This document shows, piece by piece, positions 1 to 11,667 of a stretch of DNA of 64,000 bases (within the stretch, counting starts at the first letter, position 1; each line of letters opens with the position of its first letter). A program made the translations under genes and the position numbers. The notes under the pieces were generated by a model. That model worked only from the letters and a program-made list of their open reading frames with translations. It made no database searches and was not told the origin of the DNA. Origin of the DNA: Beverwykella pulmonaria (lineage: Eukaryota; Ascomycota; Dothideomycetes; Pleosporales; Melanommataceae); the NCBI GenBank assembly GCA_001599595.1, contig BCHH01000002.1, forward strand, positions 286,390 through 350,389, in the 5' to 3' direction.

Positions 1-158
1 TATCGTGTCAACTTTTTGACAATGTAGCTCTTGCCCCGGGCAGGAAGCCCAACCATCACAACAACTAGCTTAGAGGCGACATCCTGGGAGGAAACGTAAC
101 CATGTGGCGAGATAATTGAGTGAGTTAGTCCCGGAATCTCCAGTGTAGCGGAAGCCAT
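1..158 (-). CDS. 6-phosphofructo-2-kinase / fructose-2,6-bisphosphatase, N-terminal fragment
   Basis: The gene runs off the left edge; only the first 52 codons are present, read from the ATG at 158. They begin MASATLEIPG and reach the P-loop of the kinase domain, VMVGLPARGKSYI at about residues 35-47, followed by VKKLTR. This P-loop is characteristic of the PFKFB family, cytosolic enzymes that make and often also break fructose-2,6-bisphosphate, the activator of glycolytic phosphofructokinase. The bisphosphatase half lies outside the window, so whether the protein is bifunctional cannot be judged. The gene is divergent from the neighbouring aldehyde dehydrogenase, with about 690 bases between the two starts. 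Identification rests on the P-loop context alone but is quite specific. Confidence 0.8.
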   Translation of the reverse strand, partial: MASATLEIPGLTHSIISPHGYVSSQDVASKLVVVMVGLPARGKSYIVKKLTR

Positions 159-847
159 CGTTCAATTGGCAACTGGAGTTGGATATGAGGACCTAGAAAT
201 TTGTCACCCGGTTTGAATCACTCATTGTTGAATCTGTACTATGTTAGGAAAATCACTAAATCGAGATTGGTGTAATACAAAACTTCTGCTCTTTCCAGAC
301 TAGTGGCGAGATGGGAACACGCGCGATAGCGCCCAAAGAATGTAATGCAAGGATAGGGTAGTAAATGCTCAGCAGAACCAATCGATATTCACACGAATGA
401 GAGAAATTGGCAGCATCCCGCGCTGACAAAAAAGACCCGCTTATTACTTCACGTTGATGCACACAGAATGGAGAAACAATCTAGAGGGCTATTCGGATTT
501 CTCGTCCGAAGCGCACTAGGGGGTCGAGCGCTAATTGCGTCGGCACTTTTTCCGACGCACCCTGGAAATCTACGTCCTTACCAAGTACACTCCCAACGGC
601 GTTGATTCCGCGTTCGGGACGTAGCACTAGTAGGGAAAATCTGTGGGGAATATCCTAGAGTGTATGAGAGGGAATGCGGCCCCAGACATGAATGCGATCG
701 CAAGTAGTCACACAGAGCAACGAGAACCTCGAGTTTCCACTGGTACCATTGATCTGAAGGATATATTCTCAAATATTCTTCTACACTAGACATCGAACAC
801 GTCAGTTCTGAAGATTCATTCTCTTGTTTTCCTTTTCGGAACCGACG
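159..847. other. Divergent intergenic region
   Basis: This spacer of about 690 bases separates two outward-reading genes and must hold both promoters. It contains only short chance reading frames. No repeat, tRNA or clear TATA box was recognised. Confidence 0.5.
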
Positions 848-2616
848 ATGGGATCTAATGCCGTCAATAACGACCAATCTGGCGCTCGCTATCACAGGCA
901 AGCGCTTGAAAAGGTAATAGGTCCTTGTATCTAATTGCAGAGACACCATTTACCGGTGCACGGTAACACAAATAACCGATTATAGCTTAAAAATCCTTCC
1001 CTCTACAAAGGCGATGCGTTCATAGGCGGCCGATGGGTCTCTTCCGACAAGAGATTTGATGTCTATGGTAAGCATTTGCGTTTGTGCCTTCCAAAGTACT
1101 CTCAGATTCTAATTCAGTATAGAGCCATCTACTGCCACGGTTTTGGGAACAGTCACTGACTGCAACCTTGACCACTTCCGAGCAGCTATTGAGAGTGCTT
1201 CAGCGGCGCAGATCCCATATTTCGCAAGTACAACAGGCACATCTCGAGGCGCTTTACTGAGGAAGTGGTATGACTTGATTGTAGCAAATCAAGACGACGG
1301 TACATCTGCCCTGCTATGAATCTGGCTGCTCCGAGGTCCGGGAGTAGACGCTGACTAAAAGCTTGCTTGTAGTTGCCACAATCCTCTGTCTGGAGAATGG
1401 AAAGACCTTTGCCGAGGCGAAGGGTGAGGTTCTTTATGCAGCGAGTTTCATTGCTTGGTTTGCCGAAGAGGCGACACGATCGTACGGTGTCACTATTCCT
1501 TCGTCCTATCCCAACACAACATTGCTCACAGTCCGCGAACCTGTCGGAGTCTGCGGCATCATCACACCTTGGAACTTTCCGGCCGCCATGATCACAAGGA
1601 AGGTTGCTCCTGCATTGGCAGCTGGATGCACCGTAGTTATTAAGCCTCCCAGTGAAACGCCTTTCACCTGCAATGCTCTCACGGAATTAGCAGTCCAAGC
1701 TGGATTTCCCCCAGCTACAATTCAGGTGTGTCCAACGAAGAATCGTGAAGCGGCTACAGAGCTAGCAACAAATCCGCTTGTACGAAAGATCAGCTTCACG
1801 GGATCAACTGGCGTCGGAAAGATGCTTGCCAAGCTGGCAGCGGGTACATTGAAGCGTGTCAGTCTTGAATTAGGCGGGAATGCTCCGTTCATTGTCTTTG
1901 ATGACGCAGACTTGGATGCGGCGGTAGAGGGAGCTATGTTCTGTAAATTCCGCTGCTCTGGTCAAACCTGCGTGTGGTATAGTTCCTTCTTTCTGTTCAA
2001 TCGTGCCATGATTGGCTAACAAATGTTACTCAGTGCAAACCGCCTCTATGTCCAAGCGGGTGTCGCAGAAGCCTTTACATCAAAGCTAGCTGCCAAAGTA
2101 GCTGCCCTGAAATGGGGGCCTGGCTTGGAACTAGCCACCACGCAAGGCCCTCTTGTGAATAACGCCGCAGTCAAAAAGGTGAAGGAGCACATCATTGATG
2201 CTGTCTCGAAAGGTGCGAAAATTGAGTGTGGTGGCAAGACTCCAGATTCCCCTGGCTTCTTTCACGAGCCAACTATCTTGTCTGGCGTTCGCTCAAATAT
2301 GATGGTCAGCAAAGACGAAACCTTTGGTCCTCTAGCACCCATCTTTGAGTTTAAGACCGAAGACGAGGTGATTGATCTCGCCAACGATACGGAGTTTGGG
2401 CTCGCTGGTTACTTTTTCTCGCGTGATGTTAGCCGGGTAATGCGAGTTGCGCAGAAAATGCAGGTAGGCATGGTCGGAGTGAATACGGGAAAGATCAGCG
2501 CCGCTGAGGCGCCTTTTGGAGGTATGAAGGAAAGTGGTTATGGAAAAGAAGGAAGCCTTTACGGTCTTGGAGAGTACCAGAATGTTAAGAGCGTCACTAT
2601 ATGGAATGAGCCGTAG
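848..2616 (+). CDS. NAD(P)-dependent succinate-semialdehyde dehydrogenase (ALDH superfamily)
   Basis: Five exons fit: 848-913, 986-1067, 1123-1299, 1373-1976 and 2034-2616, giving 503 residues, the usual length for the family. The enzyme oxidises succinic semialdehyde to succinate, the last step of the GABA shunt. The joined protein reads GGRWVSSDKRFDVYEPSTA near the N-terminus and PWNFPAAMITRKVAPALAAG in the Rossmann region. The general base is Glu274 in LELGG, and the nucleophile is Cys308 in SGQTCVCANR, where the second cysteine (310) matches the redox pair seen in many SSADHs. The C-terminus carries the family motif EAPFGGMKESG. The start was chosen because exon 1 ends on a codon boundary and joins the LKNPSLYKGD exon in frame. 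The N-terminus MGSNAVNNDQSG is not clearly a mitochondrial leader, so location is open. A related semialdehyde substrate cannot be excluded. Confidence 0.88.
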
Positions 2617-2987
2617 GGTAGACACTTGTAGAAAAGAAGAGAATCCGCACACTGCTGGTTATCAAATCTACTTTTTTTATATCTAGTATCGCTATTTTTG
2701 TCTTGCCTGAAAAGTACATTCAGCATATCCTTCACTGTTTTTAAGTTGTCGCTCCTGGACGTTCTCATCGCTCCTGAGCGCTTCTTTGCGCTCACAGGAC
2801 AAATTTTTGAGGTCATTCAGTTTTCCAACCCAGGTTTAACTTCGCAAGTTCGGAACATAATTCCCGTAGCAGAATTTCCATATGGAAGGTCATCGGAGCT
2901 TAACCCGACGGAGCTGTATCCTCGGCAGCATAACTATTTAATTCTCGCCCGTAGTGGTCCGCGGCAGGCCCACAGCCCACCACGACC

Positions 2988-4208
2988 ATGGCAGCCCCAA
3001 AAGAATACACAGTTGCGTCGATACCAGGCGATGGCATCGGCATCGAGGTCATATCAGAAGCGATCAAAGTACTCCAGAAAATCGAAGACCTCTGCAAAAC
3101 ATTCACACTAAAGATTGACCATTTCGATTGGAGCTCCGAAAGATATCTAAATCGAGGCGAATACATGCCTTCGGATGGCCTTGATACACTCAAGAAATAT
3201 AACGCGATCTTATTCGGCGCCGTAGGATCTCCAGGTATGTCACATCAGAGTTATCCGAGGCCAAAGATCAAATATACATCTTGTATGCAAACTATTGTCT
3301 GACATTTCGCCCTTTAAAGATGTCCCAGACCATATATCACTCTGGGGCTTGATTCTCCCCATCCGTAAAGTAGTATGTTTCTTCTCTGACCAAAGCAACA
3401 CAGCCCTAACGGCGAATGCCCCTAGATGAACCAATACGTCAATGTCCGCCCAATTCGCATAATCCCAGGCCTCTCCTCTCCCCTCAAACACTGTACCACC
3501 ACCGATCTAGACTGGGTCATGATCCGCGAAAACAGCGAAGGCGAATATGCCGGCCAAGGCGGCACTACTCACGATGATACCCCCCACACAATAGCAAATG
3601 AAGTCGCAGTCTTTACCCGAGTCGGCATCGAGCGCACGATGCGCTTCGCTTTTGAAACAGCCTCCACTCGACCACGGCGAAAATTGACAATGGTCACAAA
3701 GAGCAATGCCCAACGACACGGGATGGTGTTATGGGATAAGATCTTCTATCAGTTGGCCAAGGAATACCCGGAGGTGCAGACGGATCAGATGCTCGTTGAC
3801 GCTATGACTGTGAGGATGGTGTTGAAGCCTGAGTCTCTAGATACAATCGTTGCGACTAACCTTCATGGGGATATTCTATCAGACTTGGCTGCTGCTCTGT
3901 CTGGCAGCATTGGCGTGGCACCGTCAAGCAATTTGAATCCAACGAGACAGTATCCTAGTATGTTCGAACCAATTCATGGCAGTGCGCCTGATATTACCGG
4001 ACTTGGGCTTGCAAATCCCGTCGGGACGTTTTGGAGTACGGCGGAAATGCTCCGGTGGTTGGGGGAAGATGTTGCAGCAGAGGCATTGATGAAGTCAATC
4101 TGGAACGTTACACAGTTTGGAGTAAGGACAAGAGATCTTGGTGGAGAAGCTCGTACTTCCGAGGTCACAGCAGCAATACTACAAGAGCTAGAGAAGGTGT
4201 TGAAGTGA
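2988..4208 (+). CDS. Tartrate dehydrogenase / isopropylmalate dehydrogenase-like beta-decarboxylating oxidoreductase
   Basis: Exons 2988-3234, 3320-3372 and 3426-4208 join in frame to 360 residues. The N-terminus SIPGDGIGIEVI is the nucleotide-binding start typical of the isocitrate/isopropylmalate/tartrate dehydrogenase family. VGSPDVPDHISLWGLILPIR and QYVNVRPIR are typical of the tartrate dehydrogenase (TtuC) branch, and ENSEGEYAGQGG replaces the leucine-pathway version. The metal-binding aspartates lie in VDAMTVRMVLKPESLDTIVA and LHGDILSDLAAALSGSIG; the C-terminal part carries FEPIHGSAPDITGLGLANP. Enzymes of this branch oxidise and decarboxylate tartrate or D-malate with NAD and a divalent metal. 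It lies about 370 bases after the SSADH gene on the same strand. A role in leucine synthesis is less likely from the motifs. The substrate is inferred. Confidence 0.85.
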
Positions 4209-4601
4209 ATCTGAGACATGGCGATGGAAGGTACAGCAGGTAGCCTTTGGGGTGAGGGGTGCGCATTGTACAAATTATTCGTGACTTCGCACCGGTAGAA
4301 GCAGCTTATAATTGGAGCAGGAGTCGATGATCTTACTTGTTTCTCGGTCCTGTGTTTATTCCTTCAAATTACACTATAGATAAGACAGTCGCACTAGATC
4401 CTTGAGAAGAAATCTCTAATTGATTTTGGAATGAAATTAATGGATATTTCGACCTCAATCTTGCGAGCCTTGATTGGCTCGGCAAATCACCCGCTAAAAC
4501 CTTGGAAGTGAAAGCTAAACTTCTTGCTACGCCGCAAAGATCCAGCCCTCTTTCGCTGCTCACTCTCATTCCATCACAATCGACACTCGACTTCCTCAAC
4601 A

Positions 4602-5634
4602 ATGGAGAAAATCGCAGAAAAACATAAGTCTCTTATCATGGGCTTGACGAAGCTCTATGACATTCAAATCGCAATGCGTTACATATCCTCAAGCGATGTT
4701 GTTCGTCCACCACACTCATCAGAGACTATCGCCACCAGTCAACTCCAAGCACTCGGGTTTGAGTCGGAAGTCGTCGAATTGATAAAGCTGCTTCCTGCGT
4801 TGCGCAGTGAGGTGACTTGGGGCTACCAGAACTGGGGCACAGAATTAGCACCAAGGTCGAAGGCAGTCACATATTTTCCTCATCCCTACGAATCTGATTT
4901 CATCAATAACTTGCGATGGGGGGACTTCAGCATGTCAGATGATGGAAGCACAAGATTGCTACCGCCTTGGATGCTGAGACTGACTGAAGGGGGACAATAT
5001 GGCTACGGTGTACACTTACTTTATAATACTCGCGATCGTATATTTCACTTAATTGGGGGTGACACACAAACACTAACAATACACAGAGACAATCACTGAA
5101 TGGAGCCATATGGGAAAAGAGTACTGGGATGAAATACCCAGTCGTTCTGCTCAAATTGTTCTCTCTGAAATGGTAGAAATGCTTCAGAGCTTGGAATGGG
5201 TTCCATATTACGATGCTAGTCAAGAAGGTGATCAGGATCCTCCGGCACGCGAGATCATCGAAAACCCTCTCATATTTCAGAATATCTGGCCCGGGGGCAT
5301 TCGACTACCGGCAGAACCCATAGCAGCTATAGATCATCTTAGGCAGCAGTTTGGTGAAGAGGGCGCGAGGGATATGCAGCAGAAAATCAACCGCTGGAAG
5401 TCGCTACAAAAGTTGTACTATGACTGTGGATGGGGGTCTGAGTCCTTCGACGGTGAAACCTTCGAGACGAGGAGGGCAGATTGGATCAGAGCACAGGATG
5501 AGTTGCATGGTGAACGTTTACACTATCAGTTCTCACCGGAATGTCAGACAGAGCAGCATCAACTAATAAAGCAAGGGCTAGAAGATAGGTGGCACGCGTT
5601 TTGGACCGAGAGTGCTGGTGAATACGCTGTATAG
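4602..5634 (+). CDS. Hypothetical protein, 327 residues
   Basis: Two exons, 4602-5037 and 5087-5634, join through a 49-base intron with a GTATAT donor, a CTAAC branch point and an acceptor at 5085-5086. I do not recognise the family. The start MEKIAEKHKS was preferred over an upstream in-frame region because it follows a normal fungal leader. The protein is tryptophan- and proline-rich in the middle (LLPPWMLRLT at about residue 122, then TITEWSHMGKEYWDEIPSRSA), with an acidic helical C-terminal half. No signal peptide or membrane segment is visible, so it is probably soluble. The arrangement of a LPPWM motif followed by EIPSRSA resembles uncharacterised fungal proteins of SMI1/KNR4-like length, but that is an impression, not an assignment. 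Confidence 0.6.
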
Positions 5635-6949
5635 CTATAGCGTTTCCTTCCCATTATCCACAACGGCGATAAGCACCAAGCTCTATCTCTCCTACAGATA
5701 AGCCTTGACGCAATAAACGTACTTGGGCCATAAATTGCTACAAGTTTCATCAAAGAATGGATTCCATGCCCGCAATTGTTCGGAAGTGATGCTAAACTTT
5801 GTATAGACGAGATAACAGTAGTCGCCGTAATCCTGGTACGATGATGTGCACTACTTTCCTGAGACATCTTTGCATGAAAACGTGTGTACGGATCTGGCGC
5901 CAATATAAACATAGGCGTCGATGGATCATAATAAATACATTATCTTTTCGCTACATTCGTACGCCAACATTGATATACTTCCTCTGTCATTCAACTGCCA
6001 GTGTCACTTGTCGAATCAATTGTCTTATCCTGTCTCTCAGCCATTATGATTTATATCACTTCAATCCTTATCCTGGGAGCGATTACGAAGTGGAGCTTCT
6101 AAAGCAATACCTGCTGAACTCGTATCTCGGGCTGCTGGATATTCTCCCGCTGAAGCGATCACCGTCAATATTGGCTGCGCTGGAGGGCCAAATATCTACA
6201 ATGAGGACTATTACTCCATCTTTTGTTTAGGAATGCCAAACCTTGTTGTGCGCGAAATGAGCCACAGCACCAAGCACAGAAGAAAATCTGGATAGGATAT
6301 CTTCCGTATGAGTCAGGAGAAACGAGAGCGATAAATGGCCCTGGGCACCGTACAAGCCTGAATGTTCCTGCAAGCAAGAGGAACAAGCAAAAGAGGAACA
6401 AACGAGTGAGGAATGAGGAATGAATGAATAAAGATCAAATATAAGAGAAGTAGATAGAGTGACTAAAGTAGAAAGGAGTTTGGATTTGAATGTGAGGTGC
6501 TCTTATAGGGGAAAGTCTGTATGTAACATCCCTCCCTAGGCTACTCACCAATTTCATAATTTGTTTTGGCGATCTATATCCTTTTAGTTTCTCTTTCTAA
6601 TGCATTTGATCTTGTATGTATTGTTGACATACGTACCAGTAATACGACTTGCTCGATATTCACCGACTAATTAAAAGGTTATAAATTGGTCCCTCTTCGT
6701 AGTACTCGTAGGAAAAGGAAAAATATGCGGGATTCCTGGGTACGGATACTAACCTTCAAACAATGGATGCGCAATATTGTTCTTGAGTGTCTTTCTAGGA
6801 TGCGCAGCTGACGAAACAATCACGAGGATTACGCATGCCAAGCCCGTAGCCCCGCGTTAATACACCTGTCCGCTCGCCTTCCGCGCTAAGCGCCAACCTA
6901 TTCATTTCAATCTGACATTCAATTTTGTCACACTGAACGACGCGCCAAC
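5635..6949. other. Intergenic region without a supported gene
   Basis: About 1.3 kb, AT-rich especially after 6480. A stretch around 6106-6287 reads open in one plus frame but lacks a start, splice context or recognisable motif. Nothing else stands out. Confidence 0.4.
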
Positions 6950-7636
6950 ATGAGTATTCTTGTCTTCGCTACACACGACATCACACCTGAGGTACGTCAC
7001 GGACTTGTTCTTCCTACTTTCGCACCATGGGCACCTCGTTGAGTAAGTGTATAGCAATGGACCAACTTTACGAACAATGCTTCAATTCCACCCTCCCCGG
7101 GGGGACCAACTACCCCTCTCGCTCCATACGCCCTTGTCTACTCGCGCTCTCACGTTGATTATGTATCGCACACTGGGAACCTCTCTTCCACAGTGAAGAC
7201 GGAATTTAGTAACGCGACGTACTCCGAGATCAGTGATTTTATTGACGCGACAATCGCTACGCTATCCAAAGATCAAGTCGGGCAGATTCATAGGGATTTC
7301 TTCATGACCCTTGATGAGCAGTCAGTAAAAGATCGCAAGGTCACGATTATATATAATAGCATGGAATGGGTGGATGCGGAAGGGAACGTGAAAGACGGTA
7401 TAACACCAGAAGACGATGTCACAAAAAGGAGGGTGTGGGACATTCATCGGGTTCCCTATGTCGAGGCAGTTGATTTCTGGACGCTGTTGAGCGTGATGCC
7501 GGGATTGGTGGGCGAAGAGTTTCTGGAAGAGGTGGTGAGGCTGAGTTCGTACAGTACGAGGTCAAAAGTCTTAAACCCCCATGGCCTGTACACGAAAATC
7601 GCATCGCACCCATATTGGCGCCTGGCTCATTTGTAA
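6950..7636 (+). CDS. Hypothetical protein, 207 residues
   Basis: A short first exon (6950-6991, MSILVFATHDITPE) joins a long second exon (7055-7636) in phase 0 through a 63-base intron with a GTACGT donor and a TATAG acceptor. The second exon stays open from the acceptor to the stop, including a stretch before the first internal ATG that would otherwise be missed. The protein is soluble-looking, acidic and rich in aromatic residues, with no signal peptide. Segments such as SHVDYVSHTGNLSSTVKTEF and VWDIHRVPYVEAVDFWTLL look like genuine coding sequence, but I cannot place them in a family. The model rests on frame continuity and the splice signals. Confidence 0.5.
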
Positions 7637-8214
7637 TCCACAACGCCATATATTGTGCCGTAGCGAAGAGCTACTTTGTCCGAATCCACCTCAGGCATGG
7701 GTTGAGGGCTTGGGTACATGGTGCAGGGAACGTGTCTTGGTTTCTCTGTCAGCTGTTTGCTTCGTTATCACGTAACGCGACATATATGAGTATCCGAACA
7801 CCTCGCCCCTCCACAACGGAATGACAAGCAAGGGAACAGCGATGCATCAACATTCACCACGGATAGAATGAATCAACAATCGAACCGACCACCGGACACA
7901 CGAACCTCTCCTCAACGAGATCACGAACATTTCTTCTGTCTTTCATCATACTTCCCTTTCTTTCCTTTAGTAGCTAGATATAACGAAATTGCAATGGTCT
8001 GCTGCCAAACCTCGCCTTGATCCGTACATACACACGCGTCTTCATACCTTCTGAACCTCACCCAGATTACTTAAATACAGACTCAAAATGAACAAAATGC
8101 ACATTAACCCTCTGGACTAATGGCGAATTACCTGCATCTCTAGAGGAAACAGCTTTTTATAATTAAAAAGAGAAAAAGCAACAAAGCAAAAAACTACACA
8201 TTGTGTCTACTAAG
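7637..8214. other. Convergent intergenic spacer
   Basis: This lies between the 3' ends of two convergent genes. It is AT-rich near 8150-8200 and probably holds both polyadenylation regions. No other feature was seen. Confidence 0.4.
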
Positions 8215-9713
8215 CTAGATTGCTACCAATGCAAGTGCAGTTCCAACACTGTCTACCTCCTTCCCTTCCACGTTAACACCATATCGTTCCAACAGCGCTA
8301 GCATGGATTCCAGCCCTTCAGATTTCGCCTTCTCCACGCAAGCCCTTCCAACTTCTTCTGACAGTATCGCTCCATGGTCGAGAAGAAATTGGAACATGTC
8401 TGGACGCTCTAACGAAATAGCAGTAACGAGTGAATGCGGCAATCTACCGTTCTCATCCGACCAAGCGTTTACATTCGCCCCACGATTAATGAGCATGTGC
8501 AATATGTCAAATCTTCCAAGCTTTGCAGCTTTATCTACTAAAGGTCCGGTTATTTCTGCACCGTGATCTAACAGTTTCTGCACTACATCCCAATGGTGAT
8601 CTTCTGCGGCTTCTGCTACCAGCCCTCTTCGATGAGTGCTACAACTACAGGGCCAGGTGCATTTTGGATCAGCGCCGTGGTCAAGCAGAAGTTGTATCGT
8701 GTTCGTCGATCCAGATTTACAGGCGATTCGAAATGGATTAAATTTGGGTACCTTATGATATACTGGCGTTCCAAGTTGAATTAGTCGTTGTACCATGTCT
8801 GTGTTACAATCTCGCCTGCAGCAATGTCGCAGTCGACGTTCCAAGAACGAGGGCTTCGGCGGACAGTTCTTAAGCAAGATTTTTGTCTTCCTGAAATCCA
8901 TCATGAAGTCGAAGACATCGATCCTGACTGTGCTCAGCAAGATGTCCCAGTAGTGCCGGTAGTAGTTCCTCTCGTTGTCGAAATTGTAAGCGCCCCCCCG
9001 GTCTAAATAACCTTGGAATATATACCGAATAACTTCGAGGGGGCTACCCAATAATAAAGCATCCACAATTTTAAGTTTTCTTTCAGGGAAGATTTTTACC
9101 ATCTCGATATTCCCGTTTGATAAAACATGATCATATGCGTAGCCAAATAGAGTTGTCTTGTACCGAAAACAATAGCCTTGCTCAAGCAAGATCTTAACCA
9201 TCGAAATCGAGTTGGCGTAAGCAGCTGCAGCTAGGAGATTTTCAGAGAACTCCTTCTCGTTGGGTATAACGCTCGTGGGATGGAAAATGATTCGAATAGA
9301 GCCACAATTGATGGCTAGAACGCACAGCGTATGAACGCATGCTCGAACATCTTCGCTCCACACACCATTTGTCTTGCTTGTTTCATTTACTATGCGCTCG
9401 GCGATTCTCCTAACTACAAGGAGCATGGGTTTCCCGTTACTGGGCTCATTGAGGATGCGAGAGGTGGCGTATGTTGCAGTGAAAGGCGGCAAGCGGCCTC
9501 TAGAGAGGCTGTCATCCAAAAGGTGATGGATGTATAAGACATGCAAAATCTCAGTAGAGAAGAGCTCTGGAATGAATCAGTCCTATTGCAGGCCTAGATT
9601 TTGAACTTACTGTTAACAAGCCGCAATCTAAGGCCACGCTGCAATCCTCGCGCAAGGATAGCCTGATGGAGGATTTCGTCAAAAATCTCAGTAGGAAAAT
9701 CCAACACAAACAT
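8215..9713 (-). CDS. F-box-like / ankyrin-repeat protein, 484 residues
   Basis: Exon 1 (9713-9611) starts MFVLDFPTEIFDEILHQAIL and ends inside a codon that exon 2 (9566-8215) completes, after a 44-base intron with a GTAAGT donor. The N-terminal 45 residues have the pattern LPxEIxxxIL...LRLVNKxF typical of F-box-like heads on fungal ankyrin proteins, which often couple substrates to SCF ubiquitin ligases. The C-terminal half has about five ankyrin repeats, seen as NPFRIACKSGSTNTIQLLLD, VVQKLLDHGAEI, DILHMLINRGANVNA, MFQFLLDHGAIL and MLALLERYGVNV. No membrane segment is visible. Such proteins form large, variable families in filamentous fungi; the partner and function here are unknown. The gene borders the repeat island that starts near 9950. 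Confidence 0.75.
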
Positions 9714-9952
9714 ATTCGACCTTTGTGCAAGTTTAGGTGTTGGTGAGGCTAAGCAAGGTTATAGGAAACACGATCAACTTTATCTCAGAGGCGAAGCGGC
9801 GCAGTTCGTTGCGACAAACGTGTTCCAACTAGCGGAGAACCAATGAGTACATTCTTGGCAGTGAACGTGAAACAACCTCCGTACAAGCCCCCCACATGTG
9901 CGGGTTTGTAGCGTTGAGTGGTGGTGGCCTGAGCGCGCAAGTGGCGAAGGAA

Positions 9953-10635
9953 TGTTATCTTATATATTATTATTTCTATTTACCGTCTGTTACCAGCCCT
10001 CTCTAGAGCTATGCAGACTATTGCCTTAGGAAAAACCTATATACAAGGAAAACCTTTCGTGTGCCTTATGTGCTGTTTGTACGCTCTTGAGCGTATATAG
10101 CTTCTTTTCCTTAACTTTCGACCGCCCGTTCTGTCACGCTTGCCCCCGTACAGGGGAAATCAAGAAAAAGGGATTGAGTATAAGAGATAGTGAGGGTATG
10201 GGTAGGAGAGTAGGGGTGTAGCAGGTACGAGTTTCAGTTCAGTTCAGATAGTCGCTTCGCCGTCGTTGTTCCTTCGTTCCCACGATGATAGCCCGTCTGC
10301 CTGTTGGTATTCGTTGACTGTTTCGTTTTCTAGCTCCTTTGCCACTGTAAATTGTCGTAAGACGTTCTGCTGTATAAACCACTTTGCTACTGCTCTTGCC
10401 TGGGGGGGATCGCCCAACACCACAGGTAGGCGTTCACTGCTCAGGCGAGGCATCAGTGTCCCGCGGTCGTATCTCGGGCAGTGGAAGACTACGTGTCTGT
10501 TCGTGCCATCCGCACGTGCATTACTTTGTGACGTCAGGGACATGCCGGGTAGTTAGCCATTTATTTAGTCCAATTGCTTCTGTGCGCATGAGAAATAGTG
10601 CTGTTGACTGAGCCTTTGTATGTTATCTTATATAT
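9953..10635 (-). mobile_element. 5'-truncated non-LTR retrotransposon (LINE) with 15-bp target-site duplication
   Basis: An element of about 650 bases lies between two copies of TGTTATCTTATATAT, at 9953-9967 and 10621-10635. On the minus strand it encodes the end of a LINE reverse transcriptase/RNase H protein (10543-10244): RHVVFHCPRYDRGTL, then VVLGDPPQARAVAKWFIQQ and VLRQFTVAKEL. This matches the usual C-terminus of fungal Tad-like LINEs, where a CP(R/K)W-type zinc motif is followed by a short helix ending in the F-x-x motif. The minus-strand 3' end, next to 9968, is A-rich (AAATAGAAATAATAA), as expected of the tail. Truncation at the 5' end with a long duplicated target is typical of target-primed reverse transcription. 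Confidence 0.7.
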
Positions 10636-11091
10636 AAATTACATACAAAATGTCATCAAGTAGTCATCTAATACCGGTGCTACCACTTTATGTGCCCGCC
10701 ACCTGCCTAGATAACTGTAGCGCTCTCTCATTGACGCAGTATACTTCTGGTACTCAGTTATCTTATATCACGGTGCATCACGTGCATATCTTGTGTATAT
10801 TACGTGCACCATATGTTTAGTCACATATCTTGGATATCACGTGGATATCACGTGTACTTAAGCTTAGCCACACGTCCTGATTACTCATGGCTGTATATAT
10901 GCTTGTTGATCTCCATAGCTTCTGAATCAGCTCAGTCCCTCATTATTATCTCGTCCATATAACGTTACCATAAACTCCAAATCTGAATTTTCTCCTACTC
11001 CTGTATATACTGCCTCACATCCTCCCTAATATGTGGAAAGCGCTTCTCTACTCTGTACTTTAGCAGCCGCCACACGTTCTCAATAGGATTG

Positions 11092-11241
11092 TGTAAGCAG
11101 GACACTCCGTCACGTGGATATGCCACTGACTAATCAGTCCGTCATATATATATCAGCTGTACATATCTCATACACACCCATATATACACCCAGACATACA
11201 ATACACATCTTCATACTCTTTCCTCCACGCTCCAGCTTACA
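11092..11241 (+). repeat. MITE copy 1 (TGTAAGC family), inserted in the mariner relic
   Basis: A 150-bp element begins TGTAAGC and ends GCTTACA. It is flanked on both sides by GATTG, a 5-bp duplication of the mariner transposase sequence, which reads continuously if the element and one GATTG are removed. The left arm contains TCACGTGGATATGCCACTGA and the near-palindrome ACTGACTAATCAGT, shared with the other copies. It has no coding capacity. Confidence 0.85.
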
Positions 11242-11280
11242 GATTGAGATCTGGTGAGTTGGCTGGCCACTATATCTTCT

Positions 11281-11425
11281 TGTAAGTTGGAGTCAGGATA
11301 AGCGAGGGTATGAAAAAGTGTATTGTCTGTGTGTCGGTGTGTCTGATATGTACAGCTAGTATATATATGACGGACTGATTAGTCAGTGGCACATCCAATT
11401 GACGGTATGGTGTCCTGGGCTTACA
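11281..11425 (-). repeat. MITE copy 2 (TGTAAGC family)
   Basis: A 145-bp copy in reverse orientation, ending GGGCTTACA at 11425 and starting TGTAAG at 11281. The palindromic core TGATTAGTCAGTGGCA is well kept. The flanks TTCT and CTTTA do not form a clean 5-bp duplication, so this copy may be older or altered after insertion. It lies only 40 bases from copy 1, within the same mariner relic. Confidence 0.75.
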
Positions 11426-11667
11426 CTTTAGTTTCAATGTTTCTGCCATTACAACGAAAACTTGGCAAAACACCCTTTGAAATATTTTACCGGTGATCTC
11501 CTTTACAGCGATATTTTCATTACGATAGCGTTATGCTACGAATTCTATATCAACAAGCAAAAATGATGAAACCCAAAAGAATGACTATAGCTAATGAAAC
11601 AATTTACCGATTGCTCAGCGGTTGGCGTTTGAATAGAGTTTTCCTATCCTTCATCGGGCCTCTTAAT

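Larger units (their letters stand above)
10765..11475 (-). mobile_element. Decayed Tc1/mariner transposon, transposase C-terminal part, split by MITEs
   Basis: Reading the minus strand across the two inserted MITEs, the relic gives WPANSPDLNPIENVWRLLK, the catalytic-domain signature of Tc1/mariner transposases, followed by YRVEKRFP and RQYIQE. In-frame stops interrupt it: a TAG lies just before WPANS, and others lie in the helix after RQYIQE. Some look like C-to-T changes. The distal part (10765-10946) is repeated at 42046-42186, which identifies that fragment as the end of the same family. It contains several CACGTG hexamers. No intact inverted termini or TA duplication could be assigned. 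Confidence 0.65.

Noticed and set aside
5799..6230. A possible 143-codon gene downstream of the 4602-5634 gene
   Set aside because: It has no recognisable motif, its start region overlaps AT-rich sequence, and no splice context supports it.
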